Assembly: GCA_028023455.1 (NCBI GenBank) | Contig: JAQFVV010000056.1 | Span: 4,735,717 to 4,799,716 of the forward strand | Direction: 5' to 3' | Source of the DNA: Epiperipatus broadwayi | Lineage: Eukaryota; Onychophora; Udeonychophora; Euonychophora; Peripatidae | Length of the DNA: 64,000 nt | Translations under genes and position numbers: made by a program | Part shown: in pieces, positions 44,810 through 59,784 of the stretch | How the letters are laid out: every line of letters begins with the position of its first letter | Numbering within the stretch: the stretch's first letter is position 1 | Notes under the pieces: generated by a model | What the model saw: only the letters and a program-made list of their open reading frames with translations | Database searches by the model: none | Told to the model about the DNA's origin: nothing

Positions 44810-47260
44810 GACAAACTACCATAGATATGCAAGATTATATAGTGTTAAAGAAATTGATTGTCATTTAAGTTTCTCATTTAAATGAAAATAATATTTAAAA
44901 AGCAATTCATTTTGGGTATTTTGTAATGTTTTGTTTAAAAATATTTATTGTTTTTAAAACATTATATTTTAAATCTTGAGAATTTTTTTTAAAAAAGTAT
45001 ATGTTCAAATATTTATTAATTATTTGTAATGTTTAATTATTGCAATATTTAATTATTGTTAAATAATTATTTGTAGTGTAATCTTAGTTTATTATATCTA
45101 AAAAATCCAGGCAGTTCGAGAAAAAAAATTATTTTGAGAGTATTTTTCTTGGTAATTAATTAGACATCAAATTTAATATCATTGATTAATGCCCCAAATT
45201 TATCAATCATTAATGTCTTTTAAATCATGTGATGTATCATATAAAAGCAGTTAACAACATGTTGACACTTTTTCATTTTGTTCTCCTTATTTTTTACTGT
45301 ATTAATTCAATAGTCATCTAATTTATTAATTTTGGCCCTACCATCTCACTACAATATCCCCAAAAGTATACATCCAAAGGAAGTTTAAACAATTTATTAT
45401 CAATGGAAAGAAATGATAAGCTGTCACCAGGAATTTTCACAAAAGTATAAAAAAATATATTGCTAGAATTACAAATTAACTTTCAATTTATTGTCTATTC
45501 ATGTTTTACATTTAAATAAAAATAAGTATGCTAATATCCTGAATACCAGAACTATGCTTAATTTTATAAATAATTTACTCAGTTTCATTCTATAGCTAAT
45601 TGTAAACTGTGCAAAGTTTTCTGTTATAATTATTTATAAATATTCTCATTATGCTTAATCTTATTTATAATAAGATTTGAACTTTTGATAAGTGGAAGGA
45701 TACTTTAAAAAATAATAACAGTAGCTGTAGACAATATTTCTGAAAGTTTCAACTTGTGTCTACTTTATTGTAAAAGTTAATTATTTTCACAATACTATAT
45801 TTTTAGAATTAAAATTCCACTCTGTAAAAGAAAATAGGGTCATGCTAATTTTAAACTAAATGAAATGTTTATCTTAAATGGCAATATGGAAATATTGGAT
45901 TTCCAGGAACTATGTTTTATTTTCAAATATCTCATGAAAGGATTAACTTTCTATTTGTGCATTTTATCACTAAATAAAATATATTTGCTGAAATATACTT
46001 TAATCTATTGGATGTTTTTAATTGCTCAGGAAATAAAATAAATACTTGTGCTGAAATATAATTTATTTCATTTGAATATTTTTACTTGCTATTAAAGATA
46101 AATTAATGCAGTACTTTCTACAATCTACATATTCTTTTATTAACTCTACGGTGCTTCATAAAAATTAATGTCATGCCCTCTATAAAATTTGTCCTTGCTT
46201 TAAACTTCTTATTGTTCTGGAGAAAATATTATATTAACTTTGTATTGCTTTATATATTACTGACTGTGCTATCTTTAACTTGAATTGCTTTAATTTGTGT
46301 AGGTGCTCATTCTGGTCACTCAGATATTGACTAATTATTTTAAATATATTAAATATTCAGAATATTTTAATAGAGCATTCGAAATTTCAACAAAATCATT
46401 GTTCTATAATGTGATGGAGAATTGTATTGGAATCAGTGGTTTCAGGATTAAAAACTTTTATAATGGTAAAAGGATAAAAATATAATATTTTAGATATAAA
46501 TTTATTGGTGCTGATTTATTATGCTTATAATATTGTTTGCTTAATTTATTCTATAGTGATCCAGATTTCATCTTTTATATTTATTACACTAAATCAAACC
46601 AATCACTTTAATCTTTAAATATGCTAAAGTTTTAAGTGTAATGACATTTGTTTGTCTTCGTGAACAGTTACATATGATATACTACATAGACAGACAAACA
46701 AGTGTATTTGATTTTAAAATCTTCATATATATGAAAATCAGATCATTAGTTTAAATTGTGGATCAGCACATTTTTTTTAAGGGCTGGATAGCAAATTTTA
46801 AGAGTCTTCATGGACTAATTTAACACTAATGTTGCTACAATCAAGTTGTATGAAAGCTTTTAAATTTTTTTAATAGTTTTATGAAATTACAAGATGTCTT
46901 TATACCCAATTTTGATATTTTCTGCTGCCTATACAAACAATTTTTACAAATTTTCATAAAAAATAAATTTCTTTCCATTATCTCTTTTATAAAATATTCC
47001 ATTCATTCAGCTTCAATCTAATTTTAATTTTTAAAATGCCATTCATTTTTTGAGATTAACTGTCTATGTAAGTTTTTTTTAATTTTATATTCTGCTTGCC
47101 AATATTACATAATCAAAAAATAACTTTTAACTTCATTTGTTGATTATGACAATGTTGAAAAATAACATTTTATTTCATTTTATAACATTTTCATTCTGAG
47201 CAGAATAGTAAGTCACAGGCTAGGTAAAACCATCTCACAATTCAGTTGTAACTCACAAAC
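44810..47260. other. AT-rich intergenic DNA
   Basis: About 2.4 kb without a recognisable gene. A small hairpin, ACATTTGTTTGTCTT / AGACAAACAAGTGT, lies near 46646-46705. Confidence 0.5.
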
Positions 47261-47268
47261 TGTAATTC

Positions 47269-47382
47269 ATCAACTTCTAGCTTAATGAGTCTTAATATAT
47301 ATATATATAAGAGCAGTATATTAATATCAACTTCTAGCTTAATGAGTCTTAATATATATATATATAAGAGCAGTAACTTAAT
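47269..47382. repeat. 57-bp tandem duplication with (TA)n
   Basis: ATCAACTTCTAGCTTAATGA followed by GTCTTAATATATA... and AAGAGCAGTA occurs at 47269 and again at 47326. The units appear identical over about 50 bases. Confidence 0.9.
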
Positions 47383-47513
47383 GGCTATAATGCAAAACTA
47401 TGCTCTCTACTGAATAAGATTATTGCCTTGAGCTTGTCTGGAGTCTACTAATTACTCATGCTTACCCATATAGTTCATGAATAGTATGGTGTGAATTAAA
47501 TTGCTTTTGTCAT

Positions 47514-48095
<582 letters not shown>

Positions 48096-48099
48096 TTCT

Positions 48100-50030
48100 A
48101 AGGAATTGCTGATGAATATCTTAAAATATATAATATTTCTTCATGGTAATATAATTATCTCAGTTAAAATTAAATGTCTTATTTTTAAGCATATTTATAA
48201 ATATAAAAATACTGAAAAAATTTGTTTTAGATGTTTTGTATCATTAAGTAGATCATAAGATGTCCAATATGTTTTCGTCTAGTTGGAGGTGATAATTTGA
48301 ATCTACAAAGTGAAATTTCATGCCTTTTGTGGAATATTCAAGGGAAGTGAATGAATTGTAAAAAACTTTTTAAAAAAGTTGTTTCTTGGTGAACTTAAGA
48401 ATAAATTTCAGTGAAGAAACTGATCTCATCATTTACAGGTTAAAGTTTTTCTCAAAAGCACTCAAATAGTGTCGGTATTATGAGGAAATATAAGACCTTA
48501 GAAAGTACAATTAGGCAAAGTGGTGAAGTTTTTTTAATAATAAAAGCTTTGTTAGAAGATGTTAAAAGACATTATCTCAAATGGAAAGATGTTGATTCAC
48601 CAAACAAGTAGTAGCTGATTTGGTATCAAACACAATAAACAGTATATCTTGTACTCCTTCCAAATATCACCATTCTATTACTATGATTTTGCCTGTTTGC
48701 TATTCTGTTACTATTACTTTGTTTGGTTTAGTTAATTTAGTCATCGCAAAACTATTTTAATTTTTGTTTTTTATTTTCTCTCTTCCTCTTTCTCTCTTTG
48801 AAATTATTAATGACCACACTCATTTTCGAGCAACTACTAATAAATATATATTTTTTGTTTCTGGAAGATTAAATTATGTTTATAATACTACTGGATTTAA
48901 TGTAATAATATATATTTTAATTACTGAAAGTATTTTGAACTTTTTTTAACCATGCTATCTTTTTATTTTATTTTAAAAAAATCACCTGTTTTGAGGCAAT
49001 TGTTTTCCCCTTTTTTTGTATGTAATTAAAGAGTTTTTTTTTTAATAAAAAAACTGAGAATAATTTTATCTGACCTTACCCAATTATTAATTTAAAAATG
49101 CAGGTGCAAATTAGTAGGGCTGTATATTTGAAATTCATGTGATATTTTTCTTAAGATTCTGTTGTCATTATAACTAATAAAAAAAATAAAGCCTTTTTAA
49201 CCTGGGAAATGCATATAGAAACAGTCAACTTGTCTTTTTTAAATATTTACTTTAAAAGGCTAGAAAAAAAAACAACTAATGGTGTTATAATAATTAAATA
49301 ATTGAAACAACGTTAACAATTTTTTTTACCAGTTAATATTGACAATAATAGTTTTATTATATATTGATAAAAATTGCATCGTAAGGTTGTATAACTAAAC
49401 ACTAATGTTTCTTTTTAAATTTCATATTTACACTTTATTTATTTATTTAAACATTTAAAATAATAAATGGTAATTGCATGTACGTGTTTTGATGTGTGTG
49501 TATTCAATCTTAATTATCGAGCTTATATTATCTATAGATAAAAAAAAAAAAGGCTCAATACAGAAGATAAGAATTGTACTAAACAACTGTGAAATTTATT
49601 ATTCTTTAAATAAAAAAAGAGAAAAACAAAGTATAAAAAATAAAAATATTTTGAAAACAAACTCCAATCACGGGCAGTAGATGATTGTAAATCAAAGAAA
49701 TTATAAAAAAAAAGAATAAAATGAGTGGAAAATATTTATCTAATTACAAAGCTCTTTTGCATATTAAGATAAGCGATATAACAAGAGAAGGTAGGAGGTG
49801 AAAAGTGTTTCAATAAAGCGTCAGGTTTATTGCAAGCATCAAAGTATTTTATATTTTACTTATATAATTTTAATAATCAAAGTTATGAGTTATTAACTTA
49901 TATATACCATACGATTTTTTTATTTTATTGAAATCAAACTGTAATATAATCAATAAAAAAAAATTATTATGAAAAATACACGTTTATTTAAATATATCTG
50001 TCAGTTTCGTTTTTCACATGTTTAGCATGT
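48100..50030. other. AT-rich intergenic DNA
   Basis: No recognisable gene. The frames at 48764-48949 and 49474-49680 are low-complexity AT-rich readings without domains. Confidence 0.5.
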
Positions 50031-50035
50031 GTTTT

Positions 50036-50348
<313 letters not shown>

Positions 50349-50534
50349 TTTTTTGTGAAATTAGTTTATTAAGAAATTCATAAAATATCAGGAATATTTT
50401 ATTAAACACATTGGATTTTTTTTTTTCAATACTTCGTTAAGAAACAAAGAATTGTTAGCTTTTTAGTCTATCTCTTTACTATATAGTATGTGGTTTTGTA
50501 TGCATAAAATGGACTAAGTATTTATTTCAAATAA

Positions 50535-50915
50535 TTTATACACGATATATATATATAATCAAAACTACCCCAAATCCAAAATTCAACCAGACCAGCATAA
50601 AAATAATATTAAAACACTACCAAAGGTTTCACTGCTACAAGCAGACTTCTCAAGTGTAAAGAACTACAAAAACTACACAATATATATATATATAATATTA
50701 AACATTACCCACAAATCCATTCACTTCCCATTCACCCTTAATATTAAAAGAACTCTTAAATTAATTAATTGCTTCAGAATAATAAATTTTCAATAATAAA
50801 GATTCTTTAATTCTTTTTTTGAATTTTTTTTTTTGGTTGAATTTTGGATTTGGGGTAGTTTTGATTATATATTGACTAGTTTAGCTTTATGCTTGTAATG
50901 TTTACGATATATATA
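50535..50915. mobile_element. inverted-repeat element with perfect 35-bp arms (family FB4)
   Basis: 50555-50589 (ATAATCAAAACTACCCCAAA ...) is the exact reverse complement of 50834-50868. The inner left part read on the minus strand (CTTGAGAAGTCTGCTTGTAG, CAGTGAAACCTTTGGTAGTG) and the right flank (TTGACTAGTTTAGCTTTATG) together match the segment at 57958-58105. The central part is AT-rich without frames. Confidence 0.85.
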
Positions 50916-50919
50916 TGTG

Positions 50920-51264
50920 TGTGTATGTGTGTAAAAAATGCATCTCTGCCGTTATTTATGTAATATAAGAAATCTATAACTAGATTTATTTTTTAATATT
51001 TATTTTAGCCACTTAACTATAACAAATTCCCATTAGACATAATTTAAAAGATCCATTGGTTTGTTTTATTTGAATAAGAGAGCCAATAGCATTAAAGGAA
51101 CTAAACAATAAGTTTTTTAAATGATAATTAATGGTGATTTTGTTATATTATTAATGTGATGCTAAGCTTTGAAAATATACTTGATTATTCACATAAATAT
51201 TAAAGAATAAACTTTGTGGCAATATTTTTACATTACACATATTTATGTCCTTTGCCCACTGATG
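50920..51264. other. AT-rich intergenic DNA
   Basis: No gene or repeat recognised. Confidence 0.5.
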
Positions 51265-51272
51265 TTATAGTC

Positions 51273-51739
51273 CAGGGGTGTCCCCGGTTAATTGCAAAGT
51301 CAATTTTGGTCTATGCAGACCAATTTGGCAAGAGCTGTCAGGTAACGAGTGAAACAAATTAAGTCAAGATTTTCAAGTTTTTTTATTATTTTTGTTTTTG
51401 TTCTAAATTTTTTTCAATGCTAGATAGGTAAAGTCCACTAAGTCATGTCATTATTGAAAATAATATTTTTAATCTTGACTTATTGTAGCTAATTTGAATT
51501 AATAAATATTGTTAATAATTCCTCATGTTGCTTTAAATCCCTTGGACATGAGTTTTTTGGCCCGTTAAATAATTGTTATTTTTTCCTAGATAGATATATA
51601 AAAATAGTATTATTTCACACCTCCTACTACTTAGACTACGCCTATGACAACAAGTCGATTACCTATGACAATAAGTCGATCGCAACACATTTTTAAAATA
51701 AAAAGTAGATCTTAAGAACACAAAAGTTGTTAACCCCTG
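51273..51739. mobile_element. short non-autonomous hAT-like element
   Basis: About 467 bp starting CAGGGGTGTCCCCGGTTAAT and ending GTTGTTAACCCCTG; the outer CAGGGGT/ACCCCTG and a GGTTAA/TTAACC block are inverted. The flanks share TATAGTCC (51266-51273 and 51743-51750), a likely 8-bp target duplication. CAGGGGT termini and an inner AAAAGTAGATCTTAAGAACA are typical of hAT/ZBED-type elements. No transposase frame. Confidence 0.65.
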
Positions 51740-51754
51740 TAATATAGTCCATTT

Positions 51755-53230
51755 AAAATGTCTTTATAAAAATTTGAAAATAAATGAAAATGATTTCACT
51801 CTTTTTAATTGCATCACAGTTCTGACACTGAAAGATATTATACTATCTGTATTCTTTCAGCCAGTTTATCATTTCAAACAGTACCACTTTTTTAAAAAAA
51901 TATTTCTATTTTTTTCATTATTCTTAAATCCTTCTCACAACCATTTTTTTCTTGTGTTTCTTTTTCTTTCATCTTCAACACATCCATTACATTTTCCCCC
52001 ATTCCTCTTTTTTTGTGTGTTTCCAACTAATAACCTTTTTTTACTTACTGTTTTCAATCACCCTTTTAATATAATCTCAAATTTTCTTCTCCACTTTCCT
52101 CAAACTCAAACATAAATTATCTGATCTTATTTATCTATTTTTTTTTATTGAAAAAAAATCTATGCTCTATAGTAGTGTTTTAATAAGCCACTTTGCTGAC
52201 TCTGTTTGTAAAATAACTTTGTAGAATAAGTTTTACATCTAAGAAAAGTAATTACTTAGCCATTGTAATTTTTGTTTGAATTATTATTATTAAGACTGCT
52301 ATTTTCTTATTTAGCCAACATTCTAATATTACTTATTACTAAAATATCTCAAATTTTCATCTTCTCTATTTATCATCTCTTTAGTTTTAAACTCATTTAT
52401 TATTATTATAAATATTGAAAATTTACTCAAAGTTTTGTTACATTTAGAATTTTTTATGCAAAAAGTTGTTTTATCAACAAAAGATTTGGTATCTGCTTCA
52501 GCTAATGTTAATTTTGCTTTTAGCTAAACAGTATTTATTAATATATTGCCTACCAATGATATCTTATAAAATATTTTGTCTGTATCAATGATTAGATAAA
52601 TTATTAATATGTATATGTTTTTATTGTTATTTATGAACATTTTCAGAATAAATAGATACAAAAATAGATAGTCAACATGTGAATATATAATTTAAATAAA
52701 TCTTGAATATGACATTGACTTCTCTTATATTAGTAGGGAAAAGAACATATTATCTTTCTATGTTTGTATTTGTATTTACAAACAGGAATTTAATAGCCTA
52801 TCTGGTCATTAATCTGTGACTTTTATTTTTAATGCATACCCATTTACCAGTTGTGTAACTGACTTGGCTATGGACAGCCATAAAAAAAAACTCTAAGTAT
52901 TTATGGTTTAAAACTATTTCCTATTTTACCGGGTTTTGACTAGAACAATCATGTCTTAGTATAATCGAAAATTGTAGTGACCAAATCATTAAAAGATATT
53001 TCAGCATATTAATAGTAATAAAGAAATCATTCATATATCAGAAAGTAATATTTATTTATAAAAATACTTAAATAAATACTATTGATGTTATAACTTATCA
53101 GTAATTATTTGTTTATGACTATGCTAATGCTAATGATAATGTATTTTTGAGCTCTATGAAAATGAAAAAAAAAATTATCTACGCATAAAAAACTAAACAT
53201 TTTGCTCATACATAATATAAAATAGAAATT
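51755..53230. other. AT-rich intergenic DNA with a pyrimidine-rich stretch
   Basis: At 51890-52110 the plus strand is strikingly C/T-rich, giving a spurious 113-codon Phe/Leu/Ser-rich frame. No domain is seen on either strand. Confidence 0.5.
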
Positions 53231-56200
53231 ATAATTCACAGATATATATATATAATGGCATTGACTATTAAGAATTAAATTGGGATACCAAAATAAGAAA
53301 TTATTGGTGAATTGTTTAACATTTCTATTTTGTTAAGAAAAGATTTGTCTCTGCATTTTGTGCATAATACTTAATCAATTACTCTTACTTATCGGTGAAT
53401 TTGAAGAAGACTCTAAATGATAAAATCATCATCTTCTATTATTCACTGGTAACATTTTTTCTCAGATTAATTTCAAATATCATTGTCTGTTGTTAAACTA
53501 CTTGACTGACAAAAGAGAATATATTTGTATTATTTATAAATGAACAAAAGAAAAGGCAGTTTTCAAAGAGCCTTCTGCAGAATAAAAATCTTCCTAAATT
53601 CCCCCATAGAAGAATAATAAAAAAGAAAATCATTATACTTCAGATAGAATGGATTGAGCATATTTCTGTTTTATTTTTAGTTGAAAAAAATTATATATCT
53701 TATATTTTAGATTCTTATCTGGGATCTAATTTCATAAAAAATTCTAATACCAATTAGAATTTGTTTTATTTAGCATGGGTTTGTATCCATGATATAGTTC
53801 TGGCAGATTAATGCATCCAATCTGCACCACAAAACTCTTTTTAATAAAGACACTAACAACCTTTTATATTCAAAGAATTTGAATGTAATCATTGCCTGTA
53901 ATTAGATGATATATGAAAAATTTATCTTACACAATTATATATTTTATACGTCTTTTGTATCAAAATTCGAGAGCCTTTAGAAATTGACCTTACCTTATAT
54001 TACCAAAAATTTTAATGTAACAAGAATTTTTCCAAGATCAGTTTATATCTGTAATTAAATAATCTATATATATTTAATGTAAGATATTACGTCAGGATTA
54101 TGAGGTTTAAACCTCATATTTTGGAAAAAGATTACTATGCTATTACACTGACTATCATAGAGAAATCATTGATTGTGAATGCTAAATCCAAAGTGCCTGA
54201 TCAGTAAGATCTTACTGGAAGAATGCCAACAATAATTATATATGAATTTGATTTTACATGCTATTACCAACAAGTGATGTAGCATTTTCAAAAAAGTTGC
54301 AAACAGAATTTAACAGTAATTGCAATTTTGAATATTTTTTTATTTTATATATCATATATGTATGTGTTAAAAGCCATTCAAGTGGATTTTATCTATATAT
54401 CAGCAAATGAGAAATAAAAATTATCAAAAGTTATCAATGTGATAATCTTGTGTTAAAACTTCATTCTGACAAAGGAGAAAATATTTACATTGTATGAACT
54501 TCAAATACATGTGATGGTAGCAGTTTTGATGACTAACTTTGCCACAGAAAAAATAATGTTCATAATAATGTTAATCAATAAAACTGATAGATTGAATATA
54601 GTATAATAGATATCTATTTATTGTTTATTATATTTAAATTTTAGCAGTAATAATTTAAATAAATTTAAAAAACTATTTTATAAGCAAAGGAGTTAATATG
54701 GTCAATATTTTTGCATATTAACAATAGCAATGATCAGATTGAGATTGTCTATAAATACACCAATCACAACCACTTTTCAAGATGTTGCACTCACCCCATA
54801 ACTGGTAGAGGCAAATACATCTCCTATGGACACTTTTTTATTTATACTGAGGATAAAACCTCAGGCACCATCCAGAATTAACTGGTATATTCAATAAAAG
54901 AAGATTTAAACACTTCAAGTGGTTCATTTTACAACTAGCTCAAATGAACAAGAAACTTGCTTAACTTAGGCTATCAGACAATGTATATCACAAGTAATAT
55001 AATTGCCAAATTTTATCTTAATCAAATGTTATACGGTGAAATCTGGAGAGAGAGAATTTAAGCCAAATTAACATATTAAAACAGCATATTTATTTATGAA
55101 AAGAACATTAAAATAATAATAAGAATAAAAAATACATTTAAGTCAAACTAATTACAGAGTTATTCAATATAGTTAAGTTTACTTTAACTAGGTAGTAAGA
55201 ATTTTATCATTTCTAATTTTACAAAAGTTTATTAAGAGAATGAAATCTTATCCCTGTATATCATTTTACAACTGGACTTTGAATTATTTTCTTATAAAGA
55301 CAAAAGTTTTGTGATAGTTTTCTGGAGTAATCACTACTGTCTTCTTGCCAGCTTATATATAGTTCATGGTTGGTATTCTTGAACAGGTTTCCTTGTTTTT
55401 TTAATGGCTTGTCACTTCTTTCCAGGAGGGTATATATCTGCATTCATTCAGTAGCAGTTTTTGATAATAATGGATATATGTCTCAGCAATAGCAGGTCAA
55501 GAATATTTAACACATTTCAGGCTACCAAATACATAGTAACTGAGTGATGAAATTTGAATGAACATCCCATTGTGAGTTTAGCATGGCATGGTGATGTCAG
55601 TTGTGTTCACATAAATAGCTATTCATCATTGAAGTCATTTTTGATAAAGGAGATCAACAAAATTCAGCAAATAATACATCAGCAAAATTAGTATAACTAG
55701 CAACAGCCAAATACAATTACCAGGATCAGAATCAAAATTATCAACAGAATAAATAAAAGCAGAATGAATACAGGAGACTAACTCTAATAAACATTTAGTA
55801 ACCTTTATACCATTGACAAATCATTGTCTAAAATCAGCTATGTCATTAATTAATTTTTCATTTTTTTCTAAATAGTCAATCTCTTCTAATATCTATTTAT
55901 TCAATTACAACATTTATTACACTACTGATTATCTAATCTGTTGGATATATTACTGTTTTCCAGTACAACATAATCCCTTCTTGATTAGATAATTTACCAA
56001 ATTATTTTGATCTTTGATTAGATTATATTTTCCCCTAATTAAATAATTTTAAACAATAATTCTGTACATTATTTACATTACAATTCTCCTGTTCTTTCTT
56101 TACGGTTAATATTTTTAGTTTAAATTATTTCACCAACTAACTTTGTAATCTTTAAGTTATCTTTACACAATTAGTTTTCTTTTATTTTCATTACACCTTG

Positions 56201-57140
56201 TAATATTTTGGAATTTGTACTTTGATTTAAAATAACAGATAAGCCATTTTCTTTAAATAGCAAATTCAATTAAAATTCTTAAACTGCATTATACTTTATA
56301 TTTTTTACCTGTTCTACTTTTTTAAAATTTTAATTTGAGATTCAGATACAGAATTTTATTTTTTCCTTTTGTTTACTTCTGACTTTTGATTAACTGATAG
56401 TCTTTTTCATTAATAGTATATTATTTTTTCTCCTTCTTAACATAAAATATCACATGTAACGTGTATATTTACATACTCTTTACAATAGATCAGCTAATTA
56501 ATATACATGTTTTACAATTAAATATTAATACATTTTGCTGATGTAAATAATCAAAATAGTATACTTCATGAAATTGGCATTTTTTTATATATATATTTTG
56601 CAGTCATTAAAGATGAATATCTTTTTTATTTTGGATATGTCATCAATGAAAGCAATGAATGTTTTATAAAATCACTTGTTGAAAATTAAATAAAGTATAT
56701 TAATCATATTTTAACTCTATAATCAAAACAATATTGTTACCCTTATAATGAATAACCTTTACTGGACATTATTAGCATGAATATCACTATTTTATTTTCT
56801 GAAGACATAACTTTAATAAAATAACTATTTTATCAATCTTATAAAGTGACCAACATATTGAAAAAATGGTGGTTGCTTTTTTTAAAAAAAAGTTTCAATT
56901 TTTTTTAAAGATCACTACAATGAATAATCAATTGCAAATTATGATAGGGAATACAAATTTGTGGTTGTTGCTATGGTGAATTATCACATCTAAAGGTCCA
57001 TCTTAAACCAGAGTAAAGATATAATTTAAAGTTGATAATATAAATAACTGATATTACAAAATGTGGAATAAGTATGTCATAATATATATTTGCATACATA
57101 CATAGGATAATGAAAACAATTTTATATCTCCACTTTGTCC
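53230..57140. other. AT-rich intergenic DNA
   Basis: About 3.9 kb with no recognisable gene on either strand. The stretch 54720-54980 is somewhat less AT-rich and might be an old repeat. A 60-codon antisense frame at 55261-55443 shows no domain. Confidence 0.45.
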
Positions 57141-57152
57141 AAAAGCTTGTTA

Positions 57153-57360
57153 TTAAAACAGGCAAAACTCTCTATACGTATTGCCACTCAGTGCAAGCCA
57201 GAGTAATCAATGGCTGCCAGAAGGCTTGTGCATAAAATCCCCATCCAGTGCCTACTCATACAATATCCCCAGACTAGTTTCTGGCTTGTGGCCTTCATCA
57301 GTGAGAAGCCTTGGATCTGAGAGCACTGCACCTAGATCTCAGGATTTAATGCAACCCCTA
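57153..57360. mobile_element. FB3 element, half copy
   Basis: TTAA (57153-57156) then AACAGGCAAAACTCTCTATA, TGCCACTCAGTGCAAGCCAG, AGTAATCAATGGCTGCCAGA, CCCAGACTAGTTTCTGGCTT, GGATCTGAGAGCACTGCACC and TAGATCTCAGGATTTAATGC. It matches the left arm of the 28-kb palindrome over about 200 bp. The mirrored right end is missing. A 64-codon frame at 57181-57375 is a by-product of the repeat. Confidence 0.8.
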
Positions 57361-57365
57361 TTAAA

Positions 57366-57950
57366 AGCAAATTAAATCAACACTAAATTTAAACAAATCT
57401 TTATTTGAATATAGTCAGTAAGTAAACAACCAGAGATAGAAATAGTTCTACACTTTTTAACAATCTTATGAAGAATAAATACATAGCTATCAAATTATAT
57501 GTAATAAAAAAAATGTCCCTTTCCACATGTTATCAATAATATTATGCTGCCACTATTAAGAGCACATAGAATAATAAGTCATTTATTCATAAGATATTGG
57601 AAAAAGTACAAATGATTTACCTTTTATTGTTTTTTTGATTGGGTGTATTAAAGTGAAGCTTTATATGCATTTGATCCTTAATATTACTTTTCAGATAACC
57701 CGTTTCTATATTATCTGAGATAGCAAATATAAACGATCATTTTATACTTTCAGGTTTTCAGACAAGAGAGAAAATATAATATTGTGGATAGAACATAGAA
57801 AATGAAGCCATTTCTATTATCTTACATATAACTTGAACATTCTGTATTTATTAATATTACTGTGTGTATGTATATCATATATATATATATATATAATAAA
57901 AATTATTTGAAACCATTGATCAACATACACATGTACACATATATATTTGA
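57366..57950. other. AT-rich intergenic DNA
   Basis: A (TA)n run lies at about 57879-57896. No gene or other repeat recognised. Confidence 0.5.
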
Positions 57951-57957
57951 TAGTACC

Positions 57958-58105
57958 TTACATTTGAGAAGTCTGTTTGTAGCAGGGAAACCATTGGTAG
58001 TGTTTTAAAGTTTATTTTCTTGACTAGTCTGATTGACTTGTGAATTTGGGGCAATTTTGATTCTTTATTGACTAGTTTAGCTTTATGCTTTTGATGTTAA
58101 CATAT
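57958..58105 (+). mobile_element. FB4 fragment
   Basis: TTACATTTGAGAAGTCTGTT, GTAGCAGGGAAACCATTGGT, AGTGTTTTAAAG, ATTTGGGGCAATTTTGATTC and TTGACTAGTTTAGCTTTATG match the FB4 element at 50.5-50.9 kb in single orientation, without its mirrored arm. Confidence 0.8.
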
Positions 58106-58109
58106 ATAT

Positions 58110-59770
58110 GTGTATGGAATCTTATAACATTGTAATACATCCACTTACCAGATTCATTTTTAAAATTTCAGGAAATATTTTGAAATTTATTAGATTATAA
58201 ACATATTTTAGATGGATATTTATTCTAAAGCTACTGTAGTAAGTTATTTAGTAAGTTACTCAGAATTTATCAATAAATGATATCTAATAAAATAACAACA
58301 GCATCAATAATAACAATAATAATGATTGAAGAACAATTTTCTCTGAAGACCATGTAATGTTCAAGCATTCTATTGGGTAGATGAGTATTTAATAGTTTCA
58401 TTTAGTAATCTAAACTGATTTTATAAAATTTAAATTTTGTAACATCAATCCTATCATTGTATTTTGTTGATATATATATTATTTTTATTTAGAAAGAATA
58501 TAAAATGGAAAAATATTAAAACCATGACCACCTATCATTTAACATGTCAAATGAGCATAGCTTCTTCGTGGCATATATTTAGTAGAACAATTGAAGAGAC
58601 CTTTTCCCTGCAATAAATGAATTAATGATAATTTTACTTTGTTTATTTGTCTATGTATCTACCTAGAGATATTCTTATTTAAATAAATGCAAAAATTATT
58701 ATAGTGACTGGTACAAGAGCTGGCATTCTTTACCAGACAAGGCCATTTCCAGGACATTAAAGTTTTTCATTGATCTTTATCTCATTTTTACCTTTTACTT
58801 AAGAATATCAAGAATCTGATTTATTGACCAAAGTTACATGTTGAAATAAGTTGGCTATACTAGCTAACTGAAGACAAAAAACTAAACCTGTGTAGAATAA
58901 GGGGGGAAATGTTAGTTTTATTTAGTCTAAATTCAAATTAAAAACTGTTAACATGGTAGGTAGATGTTCTAATCACTATACAATACAGTCCTTCTATGTA
59001 TGTATATGTATTCATACACCTATATGCATGTACAAATATTCACTTTAAAAAAAACTGAGAAATTCTATGAATCTACTAATTCAAAATCTATTGTTAGAAG
59101 AACTTGAAAGACATGACTAATGCATCATTGAGAGAAGTAAATCAGAAATCAAATTAATAATAGATTTGCTACAATAAGAGATAAAAAATTAAAATGTTGA
59201 ACCAATTTGCCAAGATATTACAAGTGATCTAGAATAAATCTCTGAGCAATGTGGATAGACTTGATAATGAAGTTTACTGGCATGATAGGGGAAAGGATGC
59301 TATAGATTGGGAAAACTGAATTAAATTCTGAGAAACCATTATCTTGTGATGCATTAACATTGGTTGAAAAGGATGAAAAGGAAAATGATACTAATTTTGA
59401 GATTATTTAAATAAATTGTTATATAAATATTGTAGAATAATTGGGATAAATAATGGGGGAATTCATGTTAGTTTAGTTACATAAATAAATTGATATATGT
59501 TCAGGTGCAGGTTCACTATAAGCACAATTGCAAAACACAAAAGTAGGTAAAGATAAAATTGTTTTAAATATCAATATTATCACTGCAAGGCAAAGAATTC
59601 ATACATAAGGAAGAAGAAAATATTCACCTGGTTTGCAAATTGCAGGGATGTGAATGTTTGATCAGTTTTTTATTATTTTATTATGCTGAAAATAGCTTCA
59701 TACCTATTTACTGACCAATATCAAACAATTATCTGCACTGGCTATGGACCTAAGCAGGAAAAAAAATCCG
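58110..59770. other. AT-rich intergenic DNA
   Basis: About 1.6 kb with no recognisable gene or repeat. Confidence 0.5.
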
Positions 59771-59784
59771 AAGTTTCTTGAATT

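Noticed and set aside
51774-52115. 113-codon Phe/Leu/Ser-rich frame resembling a membrane protein
   Set aside because: The plus strand is simply pyrimidine-rich here; there is no initiation context or domain.
53400-54560. Possible very old retroelement coding relic
   Set aside because: I could not find an ordered set of RT, EN or transposase motifs in any frame.
54720-54980. Possible exon in a less AT-rich stretch
   Set aside because: No open frame with domain character and no convincing splice-site pair could be defined by eye.
57181-57375. 64-codon frame MPLSASQSNQW...
   Set aside because: It falls wholly inside an FB3 repeat copy whose relatives do not keep the frame.
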